Shown piece by piece: positions 5,914 to 14,885 of a DNA stretch of 33,875 nt. The DNA is from Methanomassiliicoccaceae archaeon (GTDB lineage: Archaea > Thermoplasmatota > Thermoplasmata > Methanomassiliicoccales > Methanomethylophilaceae), in NCBI GenBank assembly GCA_009784745.1, contig WQXR01000002.1, positions 1 to 33,875 of the forward strand, in the 5' to 3' direction. Position 1 is the stretch's first letter. Each line of letters begins with the position of its first letter. The translations under genes and the position numbers were made by a program. Below the pieces are notes generated by a model, which saw only the letters and a list, made by a program, of their open reading frames with translations, was not told the DNA's origin and did no database searches.

Positions 5914-7110
5914 TCAGATCATCGGCTCTTCATTCTTTATGAAATCCGCATCATCGCTGAACAGTTCGTCATCACACATGCATCCGCGGGTCATCTTCAG
6001 TACAATTCCGGAAACGATCCCCAGCGAAAGCGCAGCAACGAATACAATGAGACCAACCGCAATGTTAGCCAATGCCCAGTTGACAGCGCCGTAGAGCAGC
6101 ATTACCAATGATGATGCGGCAACACCCACCCATCCGGCGACGCCGTGCAGATTATGGACACCCATGACATCCCTCGCTCCCAGCCAATCACAAAGCCGCG
6201 GCTGCAGATATATGAACGATAAAGCGGAAACAATACCCGCAACAATACCTACGGCAAGAGCAGCCCACGGTCCGACCATCAGGAGAGGCGCACCTATTGC
6301 AACAGGGCCCGCAAGCATTGCATACGTGTATACAAGCGGATCCACCTTCTTCTGTATCTTATAACAAACGATCCATGCGCTTATCACGGAACCGATACCG
6401 GCAAGATAGCAGGTGATCATTCCGATCGTCACAAGATCCATCGGAAGCAAAGCGGTAACGAACGCAGGCCAAAGCACCCACAGCAACATTGCCGCAAGCC
6501 ATACGAATGAGACGCTGTGTGTTGTCGTATACATCGGTTCTTTGAATGTTCTTTTCTCCCTCAATGCAACAGCAACACCAAGACCAAAGTATGCGGCGCA
6601 CATGTGCACCAGTATGGATCCTCCTGGATCCTGCGCAAATGCTCCGAATAACGTCACATTTCCGATGAACCATTCTATAAGCACGTAAGAAGGTGCGAAA
6701 AGTATCCCTATCAAAAGATATTGCCACATCTTCACCGTTCCGAGGAAACAGCCTATCGCTATCACCAACGTTATAGAACATATCACCGCGCCAAGCATCA
6801 GATCTTGGTTCCACGCGTCTTTGAAATATACGTCATGAATGAACAGATACACAACAAAACTTCCCGCCGCCGCCAGAAGTACTGCGAGAGCAACACCCCA
6901 TTCATACTTTTTCACGAATATCATCAGGAACGCGACGAGCATCAGCATGAACCATATCATCACGTTCTTCACGAACTTGAGGTTCTCCCAGACCTCATCA
7001 TGTACCGCCGCCGGCCCGCCTGTTCCCGGGATACCGGAAAAGAAGAACAGGAGGGCTGCGGCAACGGTAAACAGAATGACGAAACATAATATTTTCAAAT
7101 CGATCTTCAT
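5914..7110 (-). CDS. amt: Ammonium channel, Amt/Rh family (Rh-like)
   Basis: A 398-residue polytopic membrane protein with about 11-12 hydrophobic segments and a charged cytoplasmic tail (CMCDDELFSDDADF). Two pore histidines are visible: DPGGSILVHMCAAYFGLG in mid-protein and GVHNLHGVAGWVG near the end. AYFGL and VHNLHG are more typical of Rh proteins than of AmtB. The family conducts NH3/NH4+ across the membrane. The start has a GGTGGTC site. It lies 51 bases after mtmB(Pyl) on the same strand and is probably the last gene of mtmC-mtmB-amt, which suggests it handles ammonium released from monomethylamine. The direction of transport is inferred. No GlnK gene is adjacent. Confidence 0.85.
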   Translation of the reverse strand: MKIDLKILCFVILFTVAAALLFFFSGIPGTGGPAAVHDEVWENLKFVKNVMIWFMLMLVAFLMIFVKKYEWGVALAVLLAAAGSFVVYLFIHDVYFKDAWNQDLMLGAVICSITLVIAIGCFLGTVKMWQYLLIGILFAPSYVLIEWFIGNVTLFGAFAQDPGGSILVHMCAAYFGLGVAVALREKRTFKEPMYTTTHSVSFVWLAAMLLWVLWPAFVTALLPMDLVTIGMITCYLAGIGSVISAWIVCYKIQKKVDPLVYTYAMLAGPVAIGAPLLMVGPWAALAVGIVAGIVSALSFIYLQPRLCDWLGARDVMGVHNLHGVAGWVGVAASSLVMLLYGAVNWALANIAVGLIVFVAALSLGIVSGIVLKMTRGCMCDDELFSDDADFIKNEEPMI

Positions 7111-7161
7111 TTGACCACCGTATCTTTTTTTAAGAAAATGGTAAGAGGTTTAGGTGAGGTA

Positions 7162-8547
7162 TCAGTCCATCATATCCAGACCTGCAGCGTTCAGTTTCTT
7201 TACCGCATTATCGTAAATTCTGCGGTATTCCTCCGTCGGCTTTACGGTAAGGACGTCGTAGCACTCGCGGAATGTCTTTCCGGCAGGCGCTTTTGCGTAA
7301 TCCTTCTCGTATCCTGCGATAAGTTTTTCCAATATTCTGTTAACTTCCGGTATCTTCATACCGGCTGTCGCAATGGCCGCTTCGCCCATGATCCTTGCTT
7401 CCATGCCTGTCGTCTTATCCTGAGCAACACCCTTTGCAGCCGCGGAACCTGAAAGAAGTTCTCTTCCGGATGCAGTATCACAAACTGCCTGCGCTGCCGT
7501 TTCTATCAAGCACATTTCTGTGCACGGGCCTGCAGCAGTGTAATACTGGTTAGCAAGAAGAAGATCCGTATTCGCATCTATCGCCGCTGCGACGTGGGCT
7601 GCTATCTGTAACGTTTCCCGAGAGGTCGTGATGCCCCATCTTATGTGTATCGGGCCGTCCAGATGGAAATTGCCGCTGAACAGTGCGAACGATGCCAATG
7701 TTGTCGCTACGTCGCATATGGCCGTTTCTTCAACGCCACCGCAGTAGCCGCCGAATATCGGCATCTGTTCGATCATTATCGTATTGCCGTTGGCTGTCCA
7801 TCCGGCAAGCATGTTCAGTCCCGCCATATCTATCTTCAGTTCATTCAGTTGCGAGCACTCATGCGAATCGCATACCCTCATTCCGGTGGATGCCATATCT
7901 GCGGCGAGACGTCCGGCTGCGGACAGCGGCGTCTCAGGTCCCTATATCGCGAGTCCGGGACGTCCGGCGCGTATGCGTGCTTCCCTTACCGCACGGACCT
8001 CGGCCATCAGCGCACGTATCTCGTACGGTGTGTTCGTTGTTGCAGGATGACCTTCTATCGTTGCCATCACACCGTTCACAAGCGTATCAACTACTGATTC
8101 CTGTGCATAACTCTGCATGACCTGTACGAAAATATCTTCCGACACGGGCGCACCCGTGGGTCCGCCCTGTATCATCGGTTTCACGGAACTGTTGCCGCGG
8201 CGCGGATAGAATCTGGCAACGTCCCTTCCTTCACCTAACATCAATTGTTTCGGTGTTTTCTTTATTCCCTCTTTTATCTCGGATTCCGTCACATACATGA
8301 CCCTTTTCAGATCAGTGTTGTAAAATCCCGTTCTGACAAGCATTTCCATTCCTGCATTGAACAGGCTGTTCATTGTTGCCTTATCCTCAGGTATTATCTT
8401 ATCACCGAAGTTCAGTTTGTATTTGTTCTTCAATTCCGTCGCATTCGTCGGTATTATCGAATAATCCCATTCATCCTCCGGAACTTTCTTTCCGCTGACA
8501 AAGCGATCGTACACATCAAAGATGTTCAATGCCCTTTCTGTCGCCAT
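7162..8547 (-). CDS. mtmB: Monomethylamine:corrinoid methyltransferase MtmB, with in-frame pyrrolysine (UAG)
   Basis: The ORF track splits this gene in two (7942-8547 and 7162-7896). Read together they form one 461-residue frame interrupted only by TAG at 7944-7942, codon 202, in the context GRPGLAI-TAG-GPETPLSAAG. This is exactly the Pyl202 position of MtmB. The enzyme transfers the methyl group of monomethylamine to MtmC, releasing ammonium. The active-site residues corresponding to Glu229 (DSHECSQLNEL), Glu259 (IEQMPIFGGYCGG) and the Gln333/Tyr335 region (ANQYYTAAGP) are present. The start has a GGAAGTGATC site lying over the end of mtmC, 4 bases upstream. It is the second gene of mtmC-mtmB-amt. 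It must not be called a pseudogene. Confidence 0.96.
7942..7944 (-). other. Amber codon read as pyrrolysine in mtmB
   Basis: TAG at codon 202 is followed by 259 further in-frame codons homologous to MtmB. The matching tRNA-Pyl(CUA) is encoded about 3.2 kb away at 4628-4694. The gene's own stop is TGA. Confidence 0.95.
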
Positions 8548-8551
8548 ATGA

Positions 8552-9193
8552 TCACTTCCTCATGAGTTTGTTCACGAGTTCAACTATCTCCGCTCCATTC
8601 TCAGAGTAACCGTCAGCGTTTATCTGGTCGCACCATTTCTGTGTGACGGGAGCGCCTCCGACGATAACTTTGAAAGAGGCGTCCGCTTCTTTTACAGCTT
8701 TTACCAATTCGCCCTGTACCTGCATTGTCGTGGTCATAAGCGCAGATCCTCCGAGCACGTCCGCTTTGTGCTCCGCACCTGCATCCATGAACTTGTCCGG
8801 AGAGACATCCGGTCCGAGGTCCATGACCTTGTATCCCGCTCCTCGGAGCATTGCACAGCACACGTTCTTTCCTATCTCGTGGATATCGCCTTCGACGGTG
8901 CCCATTATTACCGTTCCGCGGAGAACATTCTCGCCGGCCTGCATCAGAGGTGCAAGCAGTTTCAGCGCAAGTTCCATTGTTTTCGATGCCGCGACCACTT
9001 GCGGCAAGTATATCTCAGCTTTATCGAATCTTTCTCCGATCGTTTCCATTCCTTTTCCGAGGCCGTTCTGAACGATGGCCCTCGGCTCAATACCTGCTTC
9101 AATGGCCATTTTTGTGGCGCTCTCCGCAAGTTTCAGGTTCCATGTTTCGACCGATTCCTTAAGATCGCGCAATATTTTTTCATTATCGCTCAT
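8552..9193 (-). CDS. mtmC: Monomethylamine corrinoid protein MtmC
   Basis: A 213-residue methanogenic corrinoid protein that carries the methyl group from MtmB towards coenzyme M through a MtbA-type methyltransferase not seen here. It has an N-terminal helical domain (residues 1-90) and a C-terminal B12-binding domain. The B12 domain shows GDIHEIGKN (DxHxxG; His105 is the lower cobalt ligand), GGSALMTTTM (SxL) and VIVGGAP (GG). The track ORF starts at 9295; the real start is ATG 9193, preceded by GGTGAT. It ends 4 bases before mtmB, and upstream lies a leader of 200 or more bases with strong hairpins. Confidence 0.95.
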   Translation of the reverse strand: MSDNEKILRDLKESVETWNLKLAESATKMAIEAGIEPRAIVQNGLGKGMETIGERFDKAEIYLPQVVAASKTMELALKLLAPLMQAGENVLRGTVIMGTVEGDIHEIGKNVCCAMLRGAGYKVMDLGPDVSPDKFMDAGAEHKADVLGGSALMTTTMQVQGELVKAVKEADASFKVIVGGAPVTQKWCDQINADGYSENGAEIVELVNKLMRK

Positions 9194-9215
9194 TTCATCA
9201 CCAAACCTATGTGCG

Positions 9216-9265
9216 CGCCCGAGCCCCGGAACCTGTGACCAGTATCCGGGGCCCGATCGCGGGCG
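9216..9265 (-). promoter_or_regulatory. GC-rich structured element in the mtmC leader
   Basis: Outer arms CGCCCG/CGGGCG and inner arms GCCCCGGA/TCCGGGGC enclose a 14-base loop. The element lies 22-72 bases upstream of the mtmC ATG in an otherwise AT-rich intergenic region. In RNA it would be very stable and just upstream of the ribosome binding site. Weaker hairpins further upstream (GCATC/GATGC near 9301-9320; CGGTA..GAGT/ACTC..TACCG near 9380-9405) suggest a structured leader. I recognise no known riboswitch class. Confidence 0.45.
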
Positions 9266-9426
9266 ACAGAAGGCGGTCTCACCGAACATGTACAAAGAAC
9301 AGCATCTCCAACGATGCGCAGCTTTGAGGAAACATGGCTTTTTCCATTCCCGATGCTGTTTCTGTCATACATTTCATCGGTACGAGAGTATTACTCTACC
9401 GACACGCCCTCAAAGCCAAAGGATAG

Positions 9427-9535
9427 ATTAGATATCTAATATATAATTGTATCTAATTTACTATCATTTTAATATTAACATGTATATAAATGTATCTAAA
9501 TTAGTCACTTTACAAACCTTAACGTATATAAATAA
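9427..9535 (-). promoter_or_regulatory. AT-rich promoter/operator region of mtmC-mtmB-amt
   Basis: The region contains the perfect 14-base palindrome ATTAGATATCTAAT (9427-9440), two further GTATCTAA copies (9449-9456 and 9492-9499), and two GTATATAAAT elements (9482-9491 and 9524-9533). The GTATATAAAT elements can serve as TATA boxes in the minus direction. They place the mtmC transcription start around 9455-9505 and imply a leader of 260-310 bases. Together with the structured element downstream it accounts for most of the 390-base gap to polB. Confidence 0.45.
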
Positions 9536-9583
9536 TGTCACTTAGCACATCAATTCGCCGCGAGGCCGCATATACAAAAAAGG

Positions 9584-11983
9584 TCAGAAGAAATCTGATA
9601 AGGAGGTCTTTTTCGAAACGATGCTCTTTTTGTCCGATCTCTTTTCTTCTGTTCTGACATTCGGCATAGGGGATGTTTGGAAATCGCCGTCAAAAAGTGT
9701 TGCCTGCTGACTTCCGAGCATAAGATCCTTCTCAGACCATCCGAATACCTCGGTAATACGCGAGGCCATGTTCGCCAAGCGTTCCGCGTAATATTTGTGA
9801 TCGGGCCTCGATAAAAATTCCTTGCCGCTGATGTACGGTTCGACCGTCTGCGGCGTTCTCGAAGAATCTGTGACTATCCATGATACTTTCATCCCGGGAA
9901 TGAACTCGTAACCCATTTCCATCATTTTTTTGGTTGCCTGAACATTTGCCATTCTGTCAGGCGACTCATATTTTCCGAAATCCCTGCACGTTCTTGATAT
10001 GACGAGGTCGGAAACGTCAACTTTTCCCGTAATGGTATCCTGTACTGTCCTTTTCACCAATGCGACAGCCTCCTCGTTCTTCTCATCCAGTATCTTTTCG
10101 AACAGTTCTGTGAGCAGTCTGCTTTGAAGATCGAAGGAATCCGATCGCCTTACCTCATAACCGCGTATCAGTAACTCTTCCTTAGGCCAGACCACTTTTC
10201 CGACATACCTTTTCTTCTTACCGTGCGAGAACAGCGGTTCCATTATCTTCTCGAATTCCAACTGGCGGCCTTCTGCGGAGTAACGTTTCGCTATCGCAGT
10301 ACCGAAGTTCAGAGTATCTTTAAGATCATCATAAGGAGAGCGTATGAAAACGGAATCCGTATCTGAATAAATTACCTGTATCCCCTCGTTCCCGAGCTCT
10401 TCTATTATCCCTTTCACAGTAGCGCGCGCGAACGATGTTATCGATCCGCCAATGCTCTTATCCGTGAAACGGTAGAACGATGATGCAAAAACACCGTAAA
10501 AAGAGTTCATTAACACCTTGACCGCATTCTGAAGGCCGTCCAGATAATGATATTCGTCTCCGGAAGAATCTTTCATCCTTTTCTTTATGCTGTCCCTTTC
10601 TTTCATTAAATTATCTAGTATTCCGGGAAGGATGCCGACTTTCTTCTCCTTGGAAACGAACCTTACTCCGTTGGGGCTTTCTATATCTCCGTCCTTTGAT
10701 ATTGTCGTGAAACATATGTTCTTTGATATTATCAGGGAAGGATACATCGATTTGAAATCGAGCACGCACACCCAGTGATATAATCCCGGGGTTATCGTAT
10801 GCACGTAACCTCCTTCTATCTGCTCGCCTCTGCTGAAATCTCCTGTCAACGGGACGCCGACATTAAGGCGATCCGCTTTTCTTATGAGTATCGAGTCTAT
10901 CAGTTGCGACGATCCGGATGTGAGGACATCCTCTAACGGAAGTTTGGAAACAGCCGCGAGATCCATTCCTTTTCTCACAGTTCCCAATGTGTTCAATATC
11001 CTTAACGAAAGTTCTGCGTCCTTTACGCAATATTTCATAACTTTCTCTTTATCGTCCTTCCATTCCTGATCCATCTTCTTCGGATCCACGTCCATCTTCT
11101 GTTCGCCCAACAGTTGAAGTGAAACAGCGTTCAACGTTTCCTGTTTCGGACGCAATTCCCTTCTGACCGCCCACCATGCGTCTATTACAAGTCTTCCCTT
11201 CAACCGCCAGAACTTTTCACTTACGACCCGCGGGTGACCGCGGTCACGACCCCATTTAAGTTCGTGTATCTTGTTCTTTTCCGCTCTTTCGACGATCATC
11301 TTGATGTCGTAATTATCAATATTGTATCCCGTTATAACGTCAGGATCCTCTTTCAGTATGTGTTCAGAGAATTTTTCTATGATGTCCTTTTCGTTGCCGT
11401 ATATCGGTTCGCATTCTCTTATCTTATCATCTTCGCCTATCACCGAACAAATAGTATATATCGTTCCGTCAGAGATGCTGTTCTCAATATCGAACGACAG
11501 TATCTTCAGACCGGGATCGAAAGGTTCTATGTTCTCAAATGATAATAATTCGACGGAAAGGTCTGCGGCGTGTTCATTCTCTGTTTCGTTGCCGATGACG
11601 GATATACAGGAATTCATGTCGTTATCGTAAAGGTAACGATGATGGAACGGGATGTCCGCAGCCAGTATGTCATATTCCCTTTTCCATCGGTTCCTGTACG
11701 AAGGTACCGTCCAAGGATACTTTATCGTAACTTTGATGGTATCGCGTTCTTTGCCGCGGTGGAAGAGTTTTTTCTCTTCTATTGAAATGACGTCTTTATC
11801 TTTATTCAGTTCACTGCGTACGTTCTCTCTCGGTTCAACTATAAAAAAATAAGGTCTGGCTCTTTTATCTGATATTACAATGGATCTTTTGTCGCGGGTC
11901 TTGCCGAAGAGTTCTATTACAATGTCATCGCCGCTCTGTCTGTATGATGCGCTTATGAGCCTGACATCCCATTTTCCCGTCAT
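9584..11983 (-). CDS. polB: DNA polymerase, family B (PolB)
   Basis: A replicative or repair family-B DNA polymerase of 799 residues. The 3'-5' exonuclease motifs are present: Exo I ILSFDIEN near residue 165, Exo II TGYNIDNYDIKMI, and Exo III YCVKDAELS. So are the polymerase motifs A (DFKSMYPSLI, about 409), B (NSFYGVFAS, about 493) and C (YSDTDSVF, about 545), plus KKKRYVGKV. The C-terminus SLSDFF resembles a PCNA-interacting peptide. The start ATG lies one base after the ychF stop and has GGAAGGT upstream, so it is translated from the same message. A TTTTTT tract follows about 6 bases after the stop (minus strand). Confidence 0.96.
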   Translation of the reverse strand: MTGKWDVRLISASYRQSGDDIVIELFGKTRDKRSIVISDKRARPYFFIVEPRENVRSELNKDKDVISIEEKKLFHRGKERDTIKVTIKYPWTVPSYRNRWKREYDILAADIPFHHRYLYDNDMNSCISVIGNETENEHAADLSVELLSFENIEPFDPGLKILSFDIENSISDGTIYTICSVIGEDDKIRECEPIYGNEKDIIEKFSEHILKEDPDVITGYNIDNYDIKMIVERAEKNKIHELKWGRDRGHPRVVSEKFWRLKGRLVIDAWWAVRRELRPKQETLNAVSLQLLGEQKMDVDPKKMDQEWKDDKEKVMKYCVKDAELSLRILNTLGTVRKGMDLAAVSKLPLEDVLTSGSSQLIDSILIRKADRLNVGVPLTGDFSRGEQIEGGYVHTITPGLYHWVCVLDFKSMYPSLIISKNICFTTISKDGDIESPNGVRFVSKEKKVGILPGILDNLMKERDSIKKRMKDSSGDEYHYLDGLQNAVKVLMNSFYGVFASSFYRFTDKSIGGSITSFARATVKGIIEELGNEGIQVIYSDTDSVFIRSPYDDLKDTLNFGTAIAKRYSAEGRQLEFEKIMEPLFSHGKKKRYVGKVVWPKEELLIRGYEVRRSDSFDLQSRLLTELFEKILDEKNEEAVALVKRTVQDTITGKVDVSDLVISRTCRDFGKYESPDRMANVQATKKMMEMGYEFIPGMKVSWIVTDSSRTPQTVEPYISGKEFLSRPDHKYYAERLANMASRITEVFGWSEKDLMLGSQQATLFDGDFQTSPMPNVRTEEKRSDKKSIVSKKTSLSDFF

Positions 11984-11984
11984 A

Positions 11985-13172
11985 TTACCTTCCGGACATT
12001 ATCTTTATGATGTCGCCGTCCTCCAATATATGATCGGCACCGACAGTACGTTTTGTTCTTGCGTTCACTGCCCTTATGAACTTTTCTCCGAGTTCCGTAT
12101 GAACGCGGTAAGCAAGTTCTCTTGCTGTTGAACCCCTCGGCAGAAGTATCGCATCCGGCAAGACGCGATCGTGATGATCCGTGAATTTATTCTCATCTTC
12201 GACCGGATACACAGCGATAAGGTCAAGCATCCCGAACGCGGCGGCCTCAAGACATGCCTGCACCCCCGTTCCGTTGTGTTCCTTAATTTTTTCGGAAATG
12301 CGGTCAAGCGCTCTCTTTTGATTATCATTGAGTTTTTCTGCGTTGCTTATTGTGAATGCCTTATCGCCGGGCGCATATCTTATGAGACCTGCGGCATTGG
12401 CCTTTTTCAATGCCAATTCAGATTCTGACATTGTAACGATCGCTTTGTCACCCAACTCCTTTACTTTTTCAATATTTCCGTTGGGAGCGATATCCGCTTT
12501 ATTCATTGCAATGAGCATCGGTTTGCTCAATTCTCTTAATCTCACGGCTATTGAAAGGAGAGTATCATCATCCCATTTTGTAGGGTCCTCAGGAGGAGAG
12601 ACATCACGAAGCGCCTGTTTTATCTGTGCTTCCGTTATGTTCAATCCCATCAGACGATTATGAACGGCCGTTTCTATCTTGTCGCCCTGCATCTTCGTCT
12701 GTCTTGCGATCTTGTTAAAACCGTTCTTTAATATCTCGCGTATCCAGAATTCTATCTCCTTCCTCAGGAAGATGATATCATCACGCGGGTCATGATCTCC
12801 GGGTTTTCCCGGATTTCCCTCCAGATCCGTGGATCCGCTTACGTCTATTACATTTATCAGCGCATCCGCCTGCCTCAGATCATCCAAGAACTGATTTCCT
12901 AATCCTTTTCCCTGCCACGCATCCGGAACGAGACCGGCAACATCAAGCAGTTCCACCGGTACGGAACGTATGCCGTCGTTGCACGCTGAATTGTTGGGAT
13001 TGCATTTAATTCCTAATTCTTTGCAAGGGCACGGCGTTCTTATGTATGCGATACCTTTGTTCGCATGTATCGTCGTGAACGGATAGTTGGCTATCTCCGC
13101 CGGTGCCATTGTGGCCGCTGCGAAGAACGTTGATTTCCCGACATTCGGTTTGCCTACGATCCCTATCTGCAT
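11985..13172 (-). CDS. ychF: OBG-type nucleotide-binding protein YchF
   Basis: A 395-residue TRAFAC-class P-loop protein of the YchF/Ola1 family, which hydrolyses ATP and associates with ribosomes. G1 is GKPNVGKST at the N-terminus, followed by PFTTIHANKG (switch I region), DVAGLVPDAWQGKGLGNQF (G3 and switch II) and NKAD (G4 position). A C-terminal TGS domain follows (LPRGSTARELAYRVH). A cysteine-containing insertion (CPCKELGIKCNPNNSAC) after switch I is typical of archaeal copies. It lies between ksgA (16 bases) and polB (1 base) in the information operon. Confidence 0.93.
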   Translation of the reverse strand: MQIGIVGKPNVGKSTFFAAATMAPAEIANYPFTTIHANKGIAYIRTPCPCKELGIKCNPNNSACNDGIRSVPVELLDVAGLVPDAWQGKGLGNQFLDDLRQADALINVIDVSGSTDLEGNPGKPGDHDPRDDIIFLRKEIEFWIREILKNGFNKIARQTKMQGDKIETAVHNRLMGLNITEAQIKQALRDVSPPEDPTKWDDDTLLSIAVRLRELSKPMLIAMNKADIAPNGNIEKVKELGDKAIVTMSESELALKKANAAGLIRYAPGDKAFTISNAEKLNDNQKRALDRISEKIKEHNGTGVQACLEAAAFGMLDLIAVYPVEDENKFTDHHDRVLPDAILLPRGSTARELAYRVHTELGEKFIRAVNARTKRTVGADHILEDGDIIKIMSGR

Positions 13173-13188
13173 GATATACGGATAAGCA

Positions 13189-13992
13189 TCAATCAGTTAT
13201 ATCTTTCCGCATTTCAAACACCGCATCCGCTAATTTTCCGATATCTTCCGGAGAAAGAATTTCCATGCGGTCATCAAGATAAGGAATATTCGCCTCTTCC
13301 CGTATGAAAATGCCTTCTGTTCTCAGCGCAGAACGTATCTTCTTCCTTCTGTGCAGAAAACCTGCGTCGACAACATTGAAGAAAGTATCTTCATCTTTGA
13401 CATTGAACGGCGCCGGCCTCGGAATTATCTCGACGATGGCGGAATCAACTTTCGGACGTGGTTTGAACCTCGATGCCGGAACATTCTCAAGTATGCGGCA
13501 TTCCGCACGGTAATAGACGTTCACCGTTAATCTGGAATAGTCCACCTCTCCGCGTTTGGCGACCATTCGTTCCGCAAATTCTTTTTGCACCATCACCACG
13601 GCTTTCTTGAAATTGTAAGAAAGTAACTTGAATATCACCGGAGTGGAGATGCTGTACGGTAAATTACTTACAAATCTGTCGAACTTCGGCCACTGAACTT
13701 CCAGCGCGTCGCCCCTTATCAGTTTAACACGGTCACCGAACGTTCCTTCAATATGATCGGCAAGTTTCTCATCAATTTCTATTACAGTAACATCACCGGA
13801 AACGTCAGCAAGTTTTTCTGTGAGCATTCCGAGTCCCGGACCTATCTCCAATATGCGGTCGTTCTTGTCTATTGACGCAAAATCTATCTGACGGAACGCA
13901 ACACGGTCGTCAATAAGAAAATTCTGGCCTTTGCTTTTCTTAGGTTTGACGCTGTGTTCGGCCATCAGCCTTGACGTTTCATTGCGATTCAT
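13189..13992 (-). CDS. ksgA: 16S rRNA dimethyladenosine transferase KsgA/Dim1
   Basis: A 267-residue SAM-dependent methyltransferase that dimethylates two adjacent adenosines in the 3'-terminal hairpin of 16S rRNA. The signatures are KSKGQNFLIDD near the N-terminus, motif I LEIGPGLGMLTEKL, the acidic loop VIEIDEKLADHI, and the catalytic NLPYSIS. The ATG overlaps the TGA of the preceding DUF655 gene (ATGA), indicating coupled translation. This DUF655-ksgA pairing is common in euryarchaea. Confidence 0.95.
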   Translation of the reverse strand: MNRNETSRLMAEHSVKPKKSKGQNFLIDDRVAFRQIDFASIDKNDRILEIGPGLGMLTEKLADVSGDVTVIEIDEKLADHIEGTFGDRVKLIRGDALEVQWPKFDRFVSNLPYSISTPVIFKLLSYNFKKAVVMVQKEFAERMVAKRGEVDYSRLTVNVYYRAECRILENVPASRFKPRPKVDSAIVEIIPRPAPFNVKDEDTFFNVVDAGFLHRRKKIRSALRTEGIFIREEANIPYLDDRMEILSPEDIGKLADAVFEMRKDITD

Positions 13993-14534
13993 CTTACAAA
14001 GATATAATGCTTCAGCGAAAGATCCGATAATTCCTGTATGATACGTCTGACTATCAGTTTTTCCGGCCCTTTCAATAACGGAACTCTGTTCGCAAATTCC
14101 GTGAAATCCTTGAACTTTCCTTTCTTGCGTTCATCCAGTATCGCCATTAACGTCTTTTTCCCGAGACCCGGGAGTTCTTCGAGCATATGTTTTCTCAGTG
14201 ATATCGCTTCCGCAACGTTATAAAAACTTATGAATCTCGCCTGGTCGTTCATAACGATGCTCAAAATAACGAATTCCAGTTCCGCTTTTGCAGCGCTCGT
14301 CAATTCGTCAAAACTTACGCGTCTCTTTATATGGTCAACATGCGTTCGCAATGACGGTTCCTTTCCTATATACACACGGTCGCACGGATTCATCGCAACA
14401 TTCGCTTTAGGAACGATCTCGAACAGTTTGAACTCTTCTTCACCCACCGCATAGCACAAAGGCTCACGTTTGGCGTAACCGCTCGTGGGCAGACCCTGCG
14501 CCAGGTAATCTAAGATATACGCATATTCTTCCAT
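13989..14534 (-). CDS. DUF655 family protein (putative nucleic-acid-binding)
   Basis: A 181-residue protein with an N-terminal region (MEEYAYILDYL...) and a C-terminal helix-hairpin-helix-like stretch (LEELPGLGKKTLMAILDERKKGKF). It matches DUF655, an archaeal family usually encoded between RNA polymerase subunit F and ksgA, exactly as here. The HhH-like GLGKK segment suggests nucleic-acid binding. A role in rRNA or tRNA metabolism is inferred from the neighbours only. Confidence 0.85.
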   Translation of the reverse strand: MEEYAYILDYLAQGLPTSGYAKREPLCYAVGEEEFKLFEIVPKANVAMNPCDRVYIGKEPSLRTHVDHIKRRVSFDELTSAAKAELEFVILSIVMNDQARFISFYNVAEAISLRKHMLEELPGLGKKTLMAILDERKKGKFKDFTEFANRVPLLKGPEKLIVRRIIQELSDLSLKHYIFVR

Positions 14535-14555
14535 TGTGAGACCTCCCGTACAAAC

Positions 14556-14873
14556 TCAAAGGTACTTTCCCACTATTTCTATTATCTGTTTGACGTCCTC
14601 TGCTGAAAGATTCACTCTTTCCTTTGCGAATATCGCACGGACGTCCTCCGGATATCTCGGCAGGATGTCGCCGATCTTATTTGCGGCGTAGTCAGTCACA
14701 AAACTAAGCGCACGGATATCATCGGTAAGCGCTTTCACGTCCTCTGCGGACAATGATACCATGGACTGAGAATGTTCCAAAGCGGACCGCTGTACGGTTC
14801 CCAATTCTCGCTTGCTGCCTTCTGCGTCAAGCATGACCTTGACATCTGCCAAACTTACGTAATTCTCAGCCAT
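14556..14873 (-). CDS. rpoF: DNA-directed RNA polymerase subunit Rpo4 (RpoF)
   Basis: A 105-residue subunit that with Rpo7 forms the stalk of archaeal RNA polymerase (counterpart of eukaryotic Rpb4). The protein begins MAENYVSLADVK and ends in the Rpb4-type helical repeat NLSAEDVKQIIEIVGKYL. The track start (GTG 14882) lies inside the Shine-Dalgarno area (GAGTGATAAG), so I use ATG 14873. It is placed between rpl21e and DUF655, the usual archaeal order. Confidence 0.9.
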   Translation of the reverse strand: MAENYVSLADVKVMLDAEGSKRELGTVQRSALEHSQSMVSLSAEDVKALTDDIRALSFVTDYAANKIGDILPRYPEDVRAIFAKERVNLSAEDVKQIIEIVGKYL

Positions 14874-14885
14874 TCTTATCACTCA

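Noticed and set aside
7162-7944. Reading the two mtmB fragments as a pseudogene
   Set aside because: The only interruption is TAG at the exact Pyl202 codon, and a tRNA-Pyl is encoded in the window.
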